Positions 53,680 through 63,983 of a stretch of DNA of 64,000 nt are shown here, in pieces. The translations under genes were made by a program, and so were the position numbers. The notes below the pieces were generated by a model. It did no database searches. It saw nothing but the letters and a program-made list of their open reading frames with translations, and had not been told where the DNA came from. Position 1 is the first letter of the stretch. Each line of letters starts with the position of its first letter. Source of the DNA: Planctomycetaceae bacterium (lineage in GTDB: Bacteria; Planctomycetota; Planctomycetia; Pirellulales; Lacipirellulaceae); assembly GCA_002702655.1 (NCBI GenBank), contig PABB01000033.1:41690-105689 (forward strand). The letters run 5' to 3'.

Positions 53680-54719
53680 GGGGTCACCTCTTGAATCCGT
53701 GCAATCAACGCAGCAATGCGTTCGCTGGCTTCATCCTGGGCCTCGTTGAACGCCTGCAGCATGGGCGCCGCCTTGTCGGCGAAGAGCGTCTTGTCCGGAT
53801 AGTGAATGGTGACGCCCTCCTTCTGCACCGCTTCCAGGGCGTCCCGAGTGTCTTTCTGCCACAGCTCCCGCTCGTAGGCCACGCTTTCCTCGATCGCTTC
53901 TTCAATCCACTGTTGCACCTGGGGAGGAAGCTGCTGCCACAACTCTTCATTGACCAGCAACAGGTCGGGCACGCGGGTGTGCTCGTCGAGCGAGTAATGT
54001 TTGCAGACTTCAAAGTGTCGCGTCTTGTGGAAGCTCGGGGGATTGTTTTCGGCGCCGTCGACCATTTTTTGCTGCAGCGCGGAGTACAACTCGCCAAAGC
54101 TGATGGGCGTCGGCGAGCCTCCCAGCGTTTCGACCATTTCCATCGACGTGGGACTGGCCTGCACGCGAATCTTCAAACCCTGCAGGTCGTCCGGCTTGAG
54201 AATCGGACGATTGACGGTGTAAAAGCTGCGCGCCCCCGCGTCGTAGTAACACAGTCCGCGCAGCCCCGACTCGGCGCCCTTGGCCAACAGCTCTTTGCCG
54301 ATCGGCCCCTCCAGCACGGCCCAGAAATGCGGCTCGTCGCGGAACAGGTAGGGCAGGCCGAAGACCGACATCTCCGGCACGAAGCTCTCCAGCGGCGCCG
54401 TCGAGACCTTGGTCATCGCCAACGCGCCGTGTTGCACTTGCTCCAGCAGTTCCGTCTCGGAACCCAACTGGCCGTTGGGGATGATGTCGACCGTCACGGC
54501 GCCGGAGGAAAGTTCGTCCAATCGGTCGGCGAACAGCACCATTGCCTTGTGGACCGGGTGCTGCTGGTCCAGGGCGTGCCCCAGCTTGAGCGTGATATGC
54601 CGCGCCGGATCGCTGGGGTCCGGCCGGTTGCGCTGGCCGACGACCAGCGCCGTGCCCGAGGCGGCTCCCAAAGCAGCGATCAACAGCGCCACCGCAGCAA
54701 AGGAAATCGTTCGATTCAT
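53676..54719 (-). CDS. dctP: TRAP transporter periplasmic binding protein DctP
   Basis: 347 residues from the ATG at 54719 (MNRTISFAAVALLIAALGAA), which begins directly with the signal sequence; an upstream in-frame start would add an unlikely leader. Typical DctP features are LKLGHALDQQHPVHKAMVLF, GAVTVDIIPNGQLGSETELL, GLKIRVQASPTSMEMVETLG (including the carboxylate-binding Arg) and FGELYSALQQKMVDGAENNP. It captures an acidic sugar in the periplasm. Gene order dctP-dctQ-dctM-uxaC points to glucuronate or galacturonate. Confidence 0.93.
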   Translation of the reverse strand: MNRTISFAAVALLIAALGAASGTALVVGQRNRPDPSDPARHITLKLGHALDQQHPVHKAMVLFADRLDELSSGAVTVDIIPNGQLGSETELLEQVQHGALAMTKVSTAPLESFVPEMSVFGLPYLFRDEPHFWAVLEGPIGKELLAKGAESGLRGLCYYDAGARSFYTVNRPILKPDDLQGLKIRVQASPTSMEMVETLGGSPTPISFGELYSALQQKMVDGAENNPPSFHKTRHFEVCKHYSLDEHTRVPDLLLVNEELWQQLPPQVQQWIEEAIEESVAYERELWQKDTRDALEAVQKEGVTIHYPDKTLFADKAAPMLQAFNEAQDEASERIAALIARIQEVTP

Positions 54720-55106
54720 TCCGGCGACGGGGTGCGAGCAAAGAGACTGTGTCGAGAAGAGCTGCCACGGCGACAAGGTGCATTCTACAGAGCGCGCCGC
54801 TGGTTTCCACGGGTGAAACGGGGCTCAAACCGCGGCGGCCGCGCGGCAGTGGGGCCGCACGCTGCAAAGCATTTCGCCGCCAGTGCAAACTCGCATCCGC
54901 ATTGCCGGCAGCGCCGACCTTGCGGCCTCTGCGGGCTGTGCCGCGAGAGAAACTGCGACTTGGCGCGGAGGCTGCCATGGCAAATCGCCGCGGGTCGAGG
55001 ATAATACTCCGAACCGCCAATGTCGCCGCTGTCTGGCGAGGCGTTGCGCGGGCCGACCGCCTGCCGCGCCGCACGTCGCGGCTTTCCCCCGAAGAGGAGC
55101 TTTTTC
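54720..55106. other. Divergent intergenic region between dctP and GDP-mannose epimerase
   Basis: About 390 nt between divergent genes, expected to contain both promoters. A strong ribosome site, GAGGAG, at 55094-55099 precedes the GTG start of the epimerase. No operator, small gene or RNA was recognised. Confidence 0.35.
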
Positions 55107-56132
55107 GTGTCCGATACTGCGAGCCCTGCCAAGGATGGATTGATTGTGATCGGCGGCGCCGGCGGCTTTATCGCTGGTGCGCTGACCAGGTATTTCCACG
55201 ACAAGGGCTTCACCCGCATTCGCGCGATCGACAAGAAACCGGTCCACGAGTGGTACCAGCGGACGCCCGGCGTCGAGAACCTGTGCCTGGATCTCAGCGA
55301 CCGCGACAACTGCGAGCGGGCCTGCCAGGACGCGATGGAGGTTTACAACCTGGCCGCCGACATGGGCGGCATGGGCTTCATCGAGCGGTTCCGCGTGGAA
55401 TGCCTGCGCAGCATTCTGATCAACACGCACATGATCGAGGCCGCCTATCGCGCCGGCGCCCAACGGTTCTTTTTCTCCTCCTCGGCTTGTGCCTACAACA
55501 CCGAGCTGCAGAAGGATCCGAAAGTGCGGGCGCTGAAGGAAACGGACGCTTACCCCGCGATGGCCGAGCGCGGCTACGGCTGGGAGAAGCTCGTTTCGGA
55601 AATGTTCTGCGAGGAGTACTGGCACGAGCGCGGCATGAAGACCGCGATCGCGCGGTTCCACAACGTCTACGGCCCCATGGGCACCTGGGACGGCGGCCGC
55701 GAGAAGGCGCCCGCCGCGATCTGCCGCAAGGTCATCGAAGCCAAAGACACGGGCGTCGAGGAAATTGAGATCTGGGGCGACGGCAAGCAGACGCGTAGTT
55801 TCATGTACATTGACGACTGCACGCTGGGCATCGACAAAATCATGCACTGCGAGGACCTGATCGCCACGCCGATCAACCTGGGCTCCAGCGAGTTGGTGTC
55901 GATTAACGAGTTGGTGGATATTGCCGAGAAGGTCGGCGAGACCAAACTCAAGCGAAACTACAAGCTCGACGCCCCGCAGGGCGTCGCCGGCCGCAACAGC
56001 GACAACACGATGATCAAGAAGATCCTCGGCTGGGAGCCCGACACGCCGCTCCGCGAAGGCTTGGCCAAGACGTACCGCTGGATCGAACAACAATACAACG
56101 ACCGCAAAGCGGGCAAGCGGACTGTGAGCTAA
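55107..56132 (+). CDS. gme: GDP-mannose 3,5-epimerase-like NAD-dependent epimerase
   Basis: 341 residues from the GTG at 55107, chosen because GAGGAG lies 8 nt upstream; an ATG at 55020 would add a basic stretch not typical of the family. Short-chain dehydrogenase fold with GGAGGFIAG (NAD site), FFSSSACAY, and YGWEKLVSE (catalytic Tyr/Lys). NLAADMGGMGFI, RFHNVYGPMGTWDGGREKAP, WGDGKQTRSF and GRNSDNT are close to plant GDP-mannose 3,5-epimerase, which makes GDP-L-galactose/GDP-L-gulose. The role is probably nucleotide-sugar supply for surface polysaccharides. It heads a plus-strand cluster of sugar genes. Confidence 0.88.
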   Translation: MSDTASPAKDGLIVIGGAGGFIAGALTRYFHDKGFTRIRAIDKKPVHEWYQRTPGVENLCLDLSDRDNCERACQDAMEVYNLAADMGGMGFIERFRVECLRSILINTHMIEAAYRAGAQRFFFSSSACAYNTELQKDPKVRALKETDAYPAMAERGYGWEKLVSEMFCEEYWHERGMKTAIARFHNVYGPMGTWDGGREKAPAAICRKVIEAKDTGVEEIEIWGDGKQTRSFMYIDDCTLGIDKIMHCEDLIATPINLGSSELVSINELVDIAEKVGETKLKRNYKLDAPQGVAGRNSDNTMIKKILGWEPDTPLREGLAKTYRWIEQQYNDRKAGKRTVS

Positions 56133-56185
56133 CCGCGGAGACTCGCGTATTCCAATCGGCCCGCGTGGCGCACCGGCTATCAACC

Positions 56186-56575
56186 ATGCTGAAGACCGGA
56201 ATTCTCAATCCGCACGTTCTGTCGCTGTTGGCCCGCGTGCGGCACACCAACACGCTGGTGATCGCTGATCGCGGGTTCCCGTCTTGGGGCAGCGTGGAGA
56301 CGGTCGACCTGTCGTTGGTCGACGACGTGCCGACCGTGCGGCAAGTGCTGGCGGCGCTGCGCGAGAACTTCGTCGTCGGCGCGGCGTGGATGGCCGAGGA
56401 GTTCAATCGCGAGAACGGGCTGCCCGTGCTCACCGACTACAAGGACCTGCTCGCCCCGGTGGAGATTCATTTCGAGCCGCACGAGCAATTCAAACGCCGC
56501 GTGCCGCACGCCGTGGGGCTGATTCGCACCGGCGACACGACTCAGTACGCCAACATCATCCTGGAGTCGGCGTGA
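56186..56575 (+). CDS. RbsD/FucU family sugar mutarotase
   Basis: 129 residues from the ATG at 56186 (MLKTGILNPHVLSLLARVRH), which matches the normal start of the family; a GTG at 56165 is the alternative. The conserved His and Asp lie in VRHTNTLVIADRGFP. Members interconvert sugar anomers: L-fucose alpha/beta for FucU, or pyranose/furanose forms of D-ribose for RbsD. The nearby FucP-type symporter and GHMP-like kinase favour a deoxyhexose or hexose substrate over ribose. It is 53 nt downstream of the epimerase gene. Confidence 0.88.
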   Translation: MLKTGILNPHVLSLLARVRHTNTLVIADRGFPSWGSVETVDLSLVDDVPTVRQVLAALRENFVVGAAWMAEEFNRENGLPVLTDYKDLLAPVEIHFEPHEQFKRRVPHAVGLIRTGDTTQYANIILESA

Positions 56576-56689
56576 GTGCCGTCGCTGGATTGAGCGCCTG
56601 ATCAATTGAACCACGACGGCACGACGAACACGACGCAAATCAACGCCTCACACCGCGGCGCCCTCGACGCGGCACCGCTGCACCGAGGA

Positions 56690-56780
56690 ATTGAGGCCTG
56701 AAGGGCCGACCCTACGACAGCCCAGGGCGTAGCCCTGGGAGGACCGACGACCAAGCAATCGCGAGCCCTGAAAGGGCGGC
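56690..56780. repeat. Cluster of three short intergenic palindromes
   Basis: CCCAGGGC-GTA-GCCCTGGG at 56721-56739, GCCCT-GAA-AGGGC at 56765-56777, and an imperfect GGCCTGAAGGGCC near 56694-56706. They fill the gap between the mutarotase and the GHMP-kinase-like gene. They appear to be dispersed REP-type elements. Confidence 0.6.
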
Positions 56781-56801
56781 GCTACCCTCACCCTCCGCAT
56801 C

Positions 56802-57611
56802 ATGTTCGACCCCGCCGCCGGCGACCTGACCAGCGCGATCGGCGCCATCCCCTACCGCATGGCGCTCGCCGGGGGGTGGATTGACCAGCCGTTCGTCTCG
56901 CGGCTTAACCCGCGCGCCCCCGGCGCCATGGTGGTCGTAGGCCTGCAGCCGGTGCAGTGGTTCATGGAGCGGGCCGGCATGGCGACCGGCACGCGCAAGG
57001 TGGCCCGGCAACTGTGGCCCGACGGCCTGCCCGGCGGCGACCGCGCCGCGCTGGTCCGGCAGCTTTACGATGCAGAAAACGCCGGAAAGGACGCACCCTC
57101 GGGGTCCCAGGATATGATCGGGCTGATCTATCCCGGCATCAATCGGCTCGACTACGACGCCGCGCACGAGGGCGGCATCTACCCGGTGCACATCGAGTCG
57201 CACAACGACCCCGCGACCGCCGCGTGGCTCGAGCAGGTGCTGTGGATCGTGCCAGTCGCCCCGCGCCCCCCCGGGTACGATCCGCTGGGCGAGCAGCATC
57301 TCGATCCGCAGTGGATCGAGCGACTGGGGCAATCCGGGCATGCGTGCTTCGACGCGATTGTCTCCCGCGACGCGCCGGCGCTGGGCGCTTCGCTCACCGA
57401 ATGCACCGCCTGCTGGGACGCGCTGCTGCCGCACGTGCTGCGGCATCCGACGCTGGAAGTTGATCTGCCGGCCCTTATTCATCACTACCAGTCGATTTCC
57501 CACGGCGCCATGTACTCCGGCTGCGGCGGCGGGTATGTGTACGTGGTGAGCGACCAGCCCGTGCCCGGGGCGTTCAAGCCGGTGATTCGCATCTCAGGAG
57601 AGCAGGCATGA
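56802..57611 (+). CDS. GHMP-kinase-like protein, unusual and short
   Basis: 269 residues, shorter than usual GHMP kinases (about 300-450). The N-terminal motif IPYRMALAGGWIDQPF resembles the opening of sugar kinases such as L-fucokinase and heptose-7-phosphate kinase (AP-R-x-LAGG-T/SD-P). APSGSQDMIGL takes the place of the ATP-loop motif normally rich in Gly-Ser-Ser. YSGCGGGYVYVVSD looks like the C-terminal GHMP motif 3. The stop overlaps the start of the nucleotidyltransferase gene (ATGA), implying coupled translation. It may phosphorylate a sugar at C1 or C7 for nucleotide activation. The altered second motif makes kinase activity uncertain. Confidence 0.65.
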   Translation: MFDPAAGDLTSAIGAIPYRMALAGGWIDQPFVSRLNPRAPGAMVVVGLQPVQWFMERAGMATGTRKVARQLWPDGLPGGDRAALVRQLYDAENAGKDAPSGSQDMIGLIYPGINRLDYDAAHEGGIYPVHIESHNDPATAAWLEQVLWIVPVAPRPPGYDPLGEQHLDPQWIERLGQSGHACFDAIVSRDAPALGASLTECTACWDALLPHVLRHPTLEVDLPALIHHYQSISHGAMYSGCGGGYVYVVSDQPVPGAFKPVIRISGEQA

Positions 57612-58426
57612 CCGCCGTGATCGTGGCCGCCAGCTTTGACAATCTCCGCACCCGCGACGTGCGGCTGCTGCACGAGGCGAGCAAGCTGGGGCCGCTGCAC
57701 GCACTGGTGCTCGCCGACGATCTGGCCGCGGAGCTGGATGGCGCCCCGCCCAAGTTCCCGCTCGCCGAGCGGCAGTATTTCCTGCAGTCGATCCGCTACG
57801 TCGACCGCGTGACGCCCGTCGACGATTTGGCCGCCGCCCTGTCCGCCGCCGCTCAGGACGCCGACGTGGTGAGCGTCGCCGCCAGTGAGCCGGCCGATGC
57901 CGCGGTCGCGGCCGCGGCGCGGGAACTGGGGCTCGCGCACCGCAACATCCCCGCCGACGACCTGGCGGGATTTCCTGACCACGACGAAGCGGACGCCGCC
58001 GCCGCCCCTGGGAATCGCCCCCGTGTGATCGTGACCGGCTGCTACGACTGGTTCCACACCGGCCACGTGCGGTTTTTCGAAGAAGCCGCCGAGCATGGCG
58101 AGTTGCACGTGGTCGTCGGGCACGACGCGAACATCGAGCTGCTCAAGGGCCCGGGGCACCCCATGTTTCCCGAGGACGAGCGGCGGTACATGGTCGGCGC
58201 CATCCGCTTCGTCCGCCGCGCGTACGTGTCGACCGGCAACGGCTGGCTGGACGCCGAGCCGGAGATTGTCGTCATTCAGCCGGACATTTACCTGGTGAAC
58301 GAAGACGGCGACAAGCCCGAGAAACACGAGTTCTGCGCCGCCCACGGCATCGAGTACCGCGTGCTGACGCGAAAACCCAAGCCGGGCCTGCCGGCGCGGC
58401 AAAGCACCGATCTGCGCGGCTTCTAG
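57608..58426 (+). CDS. Tandem nucleotidyltransferase (cytidylyltransferase-like), first domain degenerate
   Basis: 272 residues in two related halves. The C-terminal half has the HxGH signature TGCYDWFHTGHVRFFEEAAE, GPGHPMFPEDERRYMVGAIR, and a closing RQSTDLRG resembling the family's ISSTxIR motif. The N-terminal half repeats the plan (ASFDNLRTRDVRLLHEASKL, KFPLAERQYFLQSIRYVDRV) but the HxGH is replaced by RTRD, so it has probably lost catalysis. The family (TagD, RfaE2) transfers a nucleotidyl group to a phosphorylated sugar or polyol. It overlaps the GHMP-kinase-like gene by 4 nt, suggesting a kinase plus nucleotidyltransferase pair making an activated sugar. Confidence 0.82.
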   Translation: MTAVIVAASFDNLRTRDVRLLHEASKLGPLHALVLADDLAAELDGAPPKFPLAERQYFLQSIRYVDRVTPVDDLAAALSAAAQDADVVSVAASEPADAAVAAAARELGLAHRNIPADDLAGFPDHDEADAAAAPGNRPRVIVTGCYDWFHTGHVRFFEEAAEHGELHVVVGHDANIELLKGPGHPMFPEDERRYMVGAIRFVRRAYVSTGNGWLDAEPEIVVIQPDIYLVNEDGDKPEKHEFCAAHGIEYRVLTRKPKPGLPARQSTDLRGF

Positions 58427-58450
58427 CGAAAGGGCACAGAGACGATTTGG

Positions 58451-58590
58451 GTCGCCCAGGTTCTCGAACCTGGGCCGCCGGAGGCGGCAAGAGGCGTCGC
58501 GCCGGTGATTCCACGTAGGATTCCCGCTACGATATGTGACAACGCCTCTTGCGGCCTTGCCGCCCAGGTTCGAGAACCTGGGCTACTCTG
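58451..58590. repeat. Large inverted repeat upstream of fucP
   Basis: Two 22-nt palindromes (GCCCAGGTTCTCGAACCTGG and its mirror variant) at 58454-58475 and 58562-58583 sit in arms 58451-58500 and 58541-58590 that are reverse complements of each other, including GGCAAGAGGCGT. The element fills most of the gap between the nucleotidyltransferase and the symporter genes. It looks like a MITE or REP pair and could form a cruciform or terminator-like RNA hairpin. Confidence 0.8.
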
Positions 58591-58615
58591 ACCTCTCTTC
58601 TCGCTTGGACTTGTT

Positions 58616-60019
<1,404 letters not shown>

Positions 60020-60355
60020 CGACTGTGGGCAGCAAAGCGGTCCGCCGCACCCTCAGCGACAGCGGGCTCAGCCGACGGATCGGCGATCGCGACTAGGACC
60101 GCCGCGGCCTCGCAGCTATAATGCGAGCCCTGCCAGAATGATTGGCGGCCCGGCCGCCTCCCGCCTGTATCGCCTCGCCGTTTTCGCTGTGGAAAACGTT
60201 CTTGGGCGAAACTCTGCGCCCATCCCGCGTTGAGGACCCGCTGGCGTCGACGACATGTCGATTGCCACGGCCTCTTCATCCACCCTCCGTCCGTCGCCGT
60301 GTCGCTTGCGCCACGCCGCGATACGATTGCACCCCGAGAAACTGAAACTGCGCTG
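60020..60355. other. Intergenic region between fucP and sulP-type gene
   Basis: About 340 nt without a credible gene. A perfect TATAAT lies at 60117-60122 and could be the -10 of a promoter for the SulP gene; no matching -35 was seen at 17-18 nt upstream. Open frames here are shadows. Confidence 0.35.
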
Positions 60356-62104
60356 ATGCTCAATTTGTTTGCCTCGCGAGAGCGAAACCTCAAGAACGAC
60401 ATCCTGTCCGGCATCACCGTCGCGCTGGCCTTGGTCCCCGAAGCCGTCGCCTTTGCGTTCATGGCGCACGTCTCGCCCGTGATCGGGTTGTACTCGGCGT
60501 TCTTTTTGGGATTGATTACGGCCATCTTTGGCGGCCGCCCGGGAATGATCTCCGGCGCCACCGGCGCCATGGCCGTGGTGGTCGTGTCGTTGGTCGTGAC
60601 GCACGGCATTGAGTATCTGTTTCCGGCCGTGATTCTGTGCGGGCTGCTGCAGATGCTCGTGGGCGTGGCGCGGCTGGGCATGCTGATCCGCATGGTCCCG
60701 CACCCGGTCGTGCTCGGGTTCGTCAACGGATTGGCCATCGTGATTTTCATGGCGCAGTTCGGCAGCTTTCAGACGATCAACGACCTGGGCCAGCCGAGCT
60801 ACATGCACGGTCCCGCGCTGTGGGTCATGCTGGCGTTGGTGGCGGCGACCATGGCGATCATCTGGCTGCTTCCCAAGCTGACCCGGGCGATCCCGGCGTC
60901 ATTGGCCGCGATTCTGATTGTTTCGCTGGCCGCCACCGGCCTGAACAAAGCGCTTGGTCCGGAGTTGGCCGCTGAGAATCAATCGCGGGTGGTGCTCACA
61001 GTCGGCGACATGCTGCTGACCAAGGCCAAGGCCCACGCGGCCGCCGAGGCCGTTGCCGAGTCCGGCGAAGCGGCCGCGGCGATGAGCGCCGTGGCGCCCG
61101 ATTCGGTGGGCCTGAGCGCCGACTTGCCGCGGCCGTTCTTTCTGGAGTACGCGCTGCCGCCGCTGACGCTCGAGTCGCTGCTGATCATCCTGCCCTATTC
61201 GCTGATCCTGGCCGCCGTCGGGTTGATCGAATCGCTCATGACGCTGGCCCTGATCGACGAGATCACCGAAACCCGCGGCCAAGGCAATCGCGAGTGCATG
61301 GGCCAAGGACTGGCGAATCTGCTTTGCGGTCTGTTCGGCGGCATGGGCGGCTGCGCGATGATCGGCCAGTCGCTCATCAACGTCAACTCCGGCGGCCGCG
61401 GGCGGCTGTCGGGCATCGTCGCGGCCACGTGCTTGCTGATGTTTGTATTGTTCCTGGCCCCGTGGATCGAAATGATTCCCATGGCCGCCCTGGTGGGCGT
61501 CATGTTCATGGTCGTCATCGGCACGTTCGAATGGGCGTCGCTGAAAATGGTTCGGCAGGTGCCGCTGACCGACTACGCGGTCATGGTCGTCGTGGCTGGA
61601 TACACGGCCGTCATGCACGATCTGGCGACCGCGGTGATCATCGGCGTGGTGGCCTCGGCGCTGGCGTTTGCCTGGCAGCACGCCAAGCACATTGGCGTCG
61701 ACGTCAAGTTCAACGAATTCGGCAGCAAGATTTACCAGCTGCACGGCCCGCTGTTTTTTGCCTCGACGTCGTCGTTCAAAGAGCTGTTCGATCCCAAAAG
61801 CGATCCGGACGACGTGGTCATCGATTTCTACTACACGCGGGTGTACGACCAGTCGGGGCTGGAGGCGATCAACTCGCTGGCGGAGAAATACGAGCAGGCG
61901 GGCAAGCGACTGCACTTGACGCATTTGAGCGATGAGTGCCGGCGGCTGTTGGACCGGGCCAGCAGTCTGGTCGAGGTCAATCTGTCGGAGGATCCGCAGT
62001 ACCACGTGGCCACCGATCGAATCGACCAACTGAGCGACGCGCCTAGCCGGCCGCCGGCGCCCGCGGCCGAGGCAGGGCAGCCGGCGTACGGCACGGCCAC
62101 ATAG
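60356..62104 (+). CDS. SulP-family anion transporter with STAS domain
   Basis: 582 residues from the ATG at 60356 ([20 protein letters not shown]). An earlier frame opening at 60230 lies within untranslated sequence. The SulP core is clear: [40 protein letters not shown] and [20 protein letters not shown]. The C-terminal STAS domain spans about residues 450-545 ([40 protein letters not shown]). SulP proteins move sulfate, bicarbonate or other anions; the closest functional class here cannot be read, although this short bacterial form resembles BicA-type bicarbonate/Na+ carriers as much as sulfate carriers. Confidence 0.9.
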   Translation: MLNLFASRERNLKNDILSGITVALALVPEAVAFAFMAHVSPVIGLYSAFFLGLITAIFGGRPGMISGATGAMAVVVVSLVVTHGIEYLFPAVILCGLLQMLVGVARLGMLIRMVPHPVVLGFVNGLAIVIFMAQFGSFQTINDLGQPSYMHGPALWVMLALVAATMAIIWLLPKLTRAIPASLAAILIVSLAATGLNKALGPELAAENQSRVVLTVGDMLLTKAKAHAAAEAVAESGEAAAAMSAVAPDSVGLSADLPRPFFLEYALPPLTLESLLIILPYSLILAAVGLIESLMTLALIDEITETRGQGNRECMGQGLANLLCGLFGGMGGCAMIGQSLINVNSGGRGRLSGIVAATCLLMFVLFLAPWIEMIPMAALVGVMFMVVIGTFEWASLKMVRQVPLTDYAVMVVVAGYTAVMHDLATAVIIGVVASALAFAWQHAKHIGVDVKFNEFGSKIYQLHGPLFFASTSSFKELFDPKSDPDDVVIDFYYTRVYDQSGLEAINSLAEKYEQAGKRLHLTHLSDECRRLLDRASSLVEVNLSEDPQYHVATDRIDQLSDAPSRPPAPAAEAGQPAYGTAT

Positions 62105-62128
62105 GCGCCGCAGCGGGCGCAAGAAAAA

Positions 62129-62158
62129 CGCCCCGGCGGCCTTGCGGCGACCGGGGCG
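62129..62158 (-). terminator. Rho-independent terminator between convergent sulP-type and PEP-CTERM genes
   Basis: CGCCCCGG (62129-62136) and CCGGGGCG (62151-62158) form a perfect 8-bp stem with a 14-nt loop. On the minus strand it is followed by TTTTTCTT, so it terminates the PEP-CTERM gene ending at 62210. The hairpin could also serve the convergent SulP gene. Confidence 0.85.
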
Positions 62159-62209
62159 AATTGCGCGGGACGATCAGTTTCGATCGTTTTTGTCGACGTG
62201 GCGGACGAG

Positions 62210-63157
62210 TTAGCCTCGCAGCCCTCGGCGCCGACGGACCAACGCCAAACCGGCTGCCGAAGCCGCCAAGGCTAGCATCCCGGTCGCCGGCTCGGGAACA
62301 ACGTTGATGTTGTCAATCAGCGTGAACAGCAGCGCTGCGTCGTTCACGTCGGACGACGATGACGCGTTGATATCGGAGTGGCCGATAAAGAAGTTCGAAC
62401 CGCCGAAGGCGACGGTCGACGGATCAACGTTGGCCAGCAAAACGCCGTCGACGATCCATTTGACGCTGGTAGCGCTTTTGACGATCTGCACTTCGTGCCA
62501 TTCGAACCCCGCGGCGCCAACTTGGATATTGCCAGTTTGGTTGGGGAACAGCGCCGCCTGGGCCGCCGGGGGCGCCACGTTGCCAAAGCTGGCGTACACC
62601 GGGTCGGGGGCGTTGCGGCTGGCGCCCGTGTAGACGGGATCGCCCTCCCCATAGCCGACCGGAGCCGCGGTGGAATACGCCCGCCAGTCGGCCGAGGATC
62701 CGCCGTCGCCGGTCGCGGCGAACCACACGCTATCCTGGGTCCCGCCCGGCCACTGGGCGGCGGCTCCGGCCGTGCCGACGCCGAACGTTGACAGATTGGT
62801 CGAGCCGCTGCCGCCGCCGGGGAACGGGCCGACGGAGTTGGCCCACCAATCAAAGGTGAGCACGTACGTGCTGGGCAGCGTCACACCGGTCGGCGAAGCG
62901 CTGACCCCGCTGAAGATGCCATTGGCAAGATTCGCCTGCAGCTTGGCGCCCCGCGTGCCGACTCCGTTGGGAGCCGCCGGGATGCCGACCGTCGAGTAGT
63001 CGAAAAAGAAATCCGTCGCCGCGTCGGAGGGGCCGTTGTTTACGGTCCAGGCGGCCGTCGAATCGACCTCGAAATCCTGGGTGTAGATGGCCGCCGAACC
63101 AACGGCGGACCAACCCGCCAAGAGGGCGGTGCTCAAAACAGTCGCGGTGCGAATCAT
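62210..63157 (-). CDS. Secreted PEP-CTERM protein with LamG-like domain
   Basis: 315 residues from the ATG at 63157 (MIRTATVLSTALLAGWSAVG), where the signal peptide begins. The mature part starts IYTQDFEVDSTAAWTVNNGP and contains AGFEWHEVQIVKSATSVKWIVDGVLLANV, the pattern of concanavalin/LamG-like domains. It ends in VVPEPATGMLALAASAAGLA plus RRRRG, a PEP-CTERM sorting signal. Function is otherwise unknown. A stretch with ACGCCAAGAGG-type repeat text lies just upstream of the start. Confidence 0.8.
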   Translation of the reverse strand: MIRTATVLSTALLAGWSAVGSAAIYTQDFEVDSTAAWTVNNGPSDAATDFFFDYSTVGIPAAPNGVGTRGAKLQANLANGIFSGVSASPTGVTLPSTYVLTFDWWANSVGPFPGGGSGSTNLSTFGVGTAGAAAQWPGGTQDSVWFAATGDGGSSADWRAYSTAAPVGYGEGDPVYTGASRNAPDPVYASFGNVAPPAAQAALFPNQTGNIQVGAAGFEWHEVQIVKSATSVKWIVDGVLLANVDPSTVAFGGSNFFIGHSDINASSSSDVNDAALLFTLIDNINVVPEPATGMLALAASAAGLALVRRRRGLRG

Positions 63158-63471
63158 GAGACGACTCCACAAAGACGCCAAGAGGTGGGGATCAACGGCG
63201 GCCGCCAGGCGGGCCGCTCGTGATGAACGCAACGAAGGCGTCTGGGACGAGGTTGAGTCCGTCCCAGACGCCTTTAACTCCCGATTCTAAATACGGCTGT
63301 CGGCCGTAGCAATCAAATCGGCGGCCGCGGAAAAGAACGAGTGCCGCGTGCGCAATTGCATGCGGGGCCGCCCGACAGCCAGCCAGGTGCGGCGATGGTC
63401 CCGGGCGACCGGGGTCCCGTCCTGCCCGCTAAAGCCGCTGCAAAACGACGTGGCGTGACCGCAACTCGCGA

Positions 63472-63876
63472 TCAGTCGCCCGCCAGTTCCGGATCGTCCA
63501 AATCCCTCTGCACCCAGCGATCCGACAGGTGAATGTCGGTCGTTTCCAATCGGCCGGGGCCCAGGTTGTGATACTTGTGGGGCACGCCCGCGGGGCCCAT
63601 CAGCACGTCGCCCGCGGCCGCTTCGATTTTTCGATCGCCAATCGTAAACAACGCCCGCCCGGCGCGCACGATGAACACCTCGTCGTAGTCATGCACGTGC
63701 CACCGCGGCCCCACGCCGATCTCGTCGGTCGCGTAGAACAGCACCGTCACGCCCGTGTCGAGCTGCCGGCCCTCGAAGTGGCCAAGCCACACGCCCTCGG
63801 GTTGGCTGGTCCAGTCAGAGCGACGCAACAGGGCAGGGGGGCGAGGTTCGTGCGGACTTTGGGGAGCGTGAGACAT
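63472..63876 (-). CDS. Cupin-domain protein
   Basis: 134 residues, a single small cupin barrel. Motif 1 is RWHVHDYDEVFIVRAGRALF, with two His and Glu metal ligands, and motif 2 is GDVLMGPAGVPHKYHNLGPG with the last His. No signal peptide. Such proteins range from sugar isomerases and dioxygenases to sensory domains, and the substrate cannot be deduced. The neighbours do not help: an unrelated PEP-CTERM gene lies downstream and the window ends 124 nt upstream of its start. Confidence 0.85.
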   Translation of the reverse strand: MSHAPQSPHEPRPPALLRRSDWTSQPEGVWLGHFEGRQLDTGVTVLFYATDEIGVGPRWHVHDYDEVFIVRAGRALFTIGDRKIEAAAGDVLMGPAGVPHKYHNLGPGRLETTDIHLSDRWVQRDLDDPELAGD

Positions 63877-63983
63877 AGTCGCGTTCAGTGTAAGAGCCTG
63901 CTAATACGCATTCCAATTTGAATTAGCGCGCCTCCTCTTGCGCCCTCCTATTTTGCCTATCATACTGCGACGGTCCCCAAATC

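Noticed and set aside
60117-60122. Promoter for the SulP gene
   Set aside because: A perfect TATAAT is present but no -35 box at proper spacing, and it lies about 235 nt from the start; kept only as a remark on the spacer.
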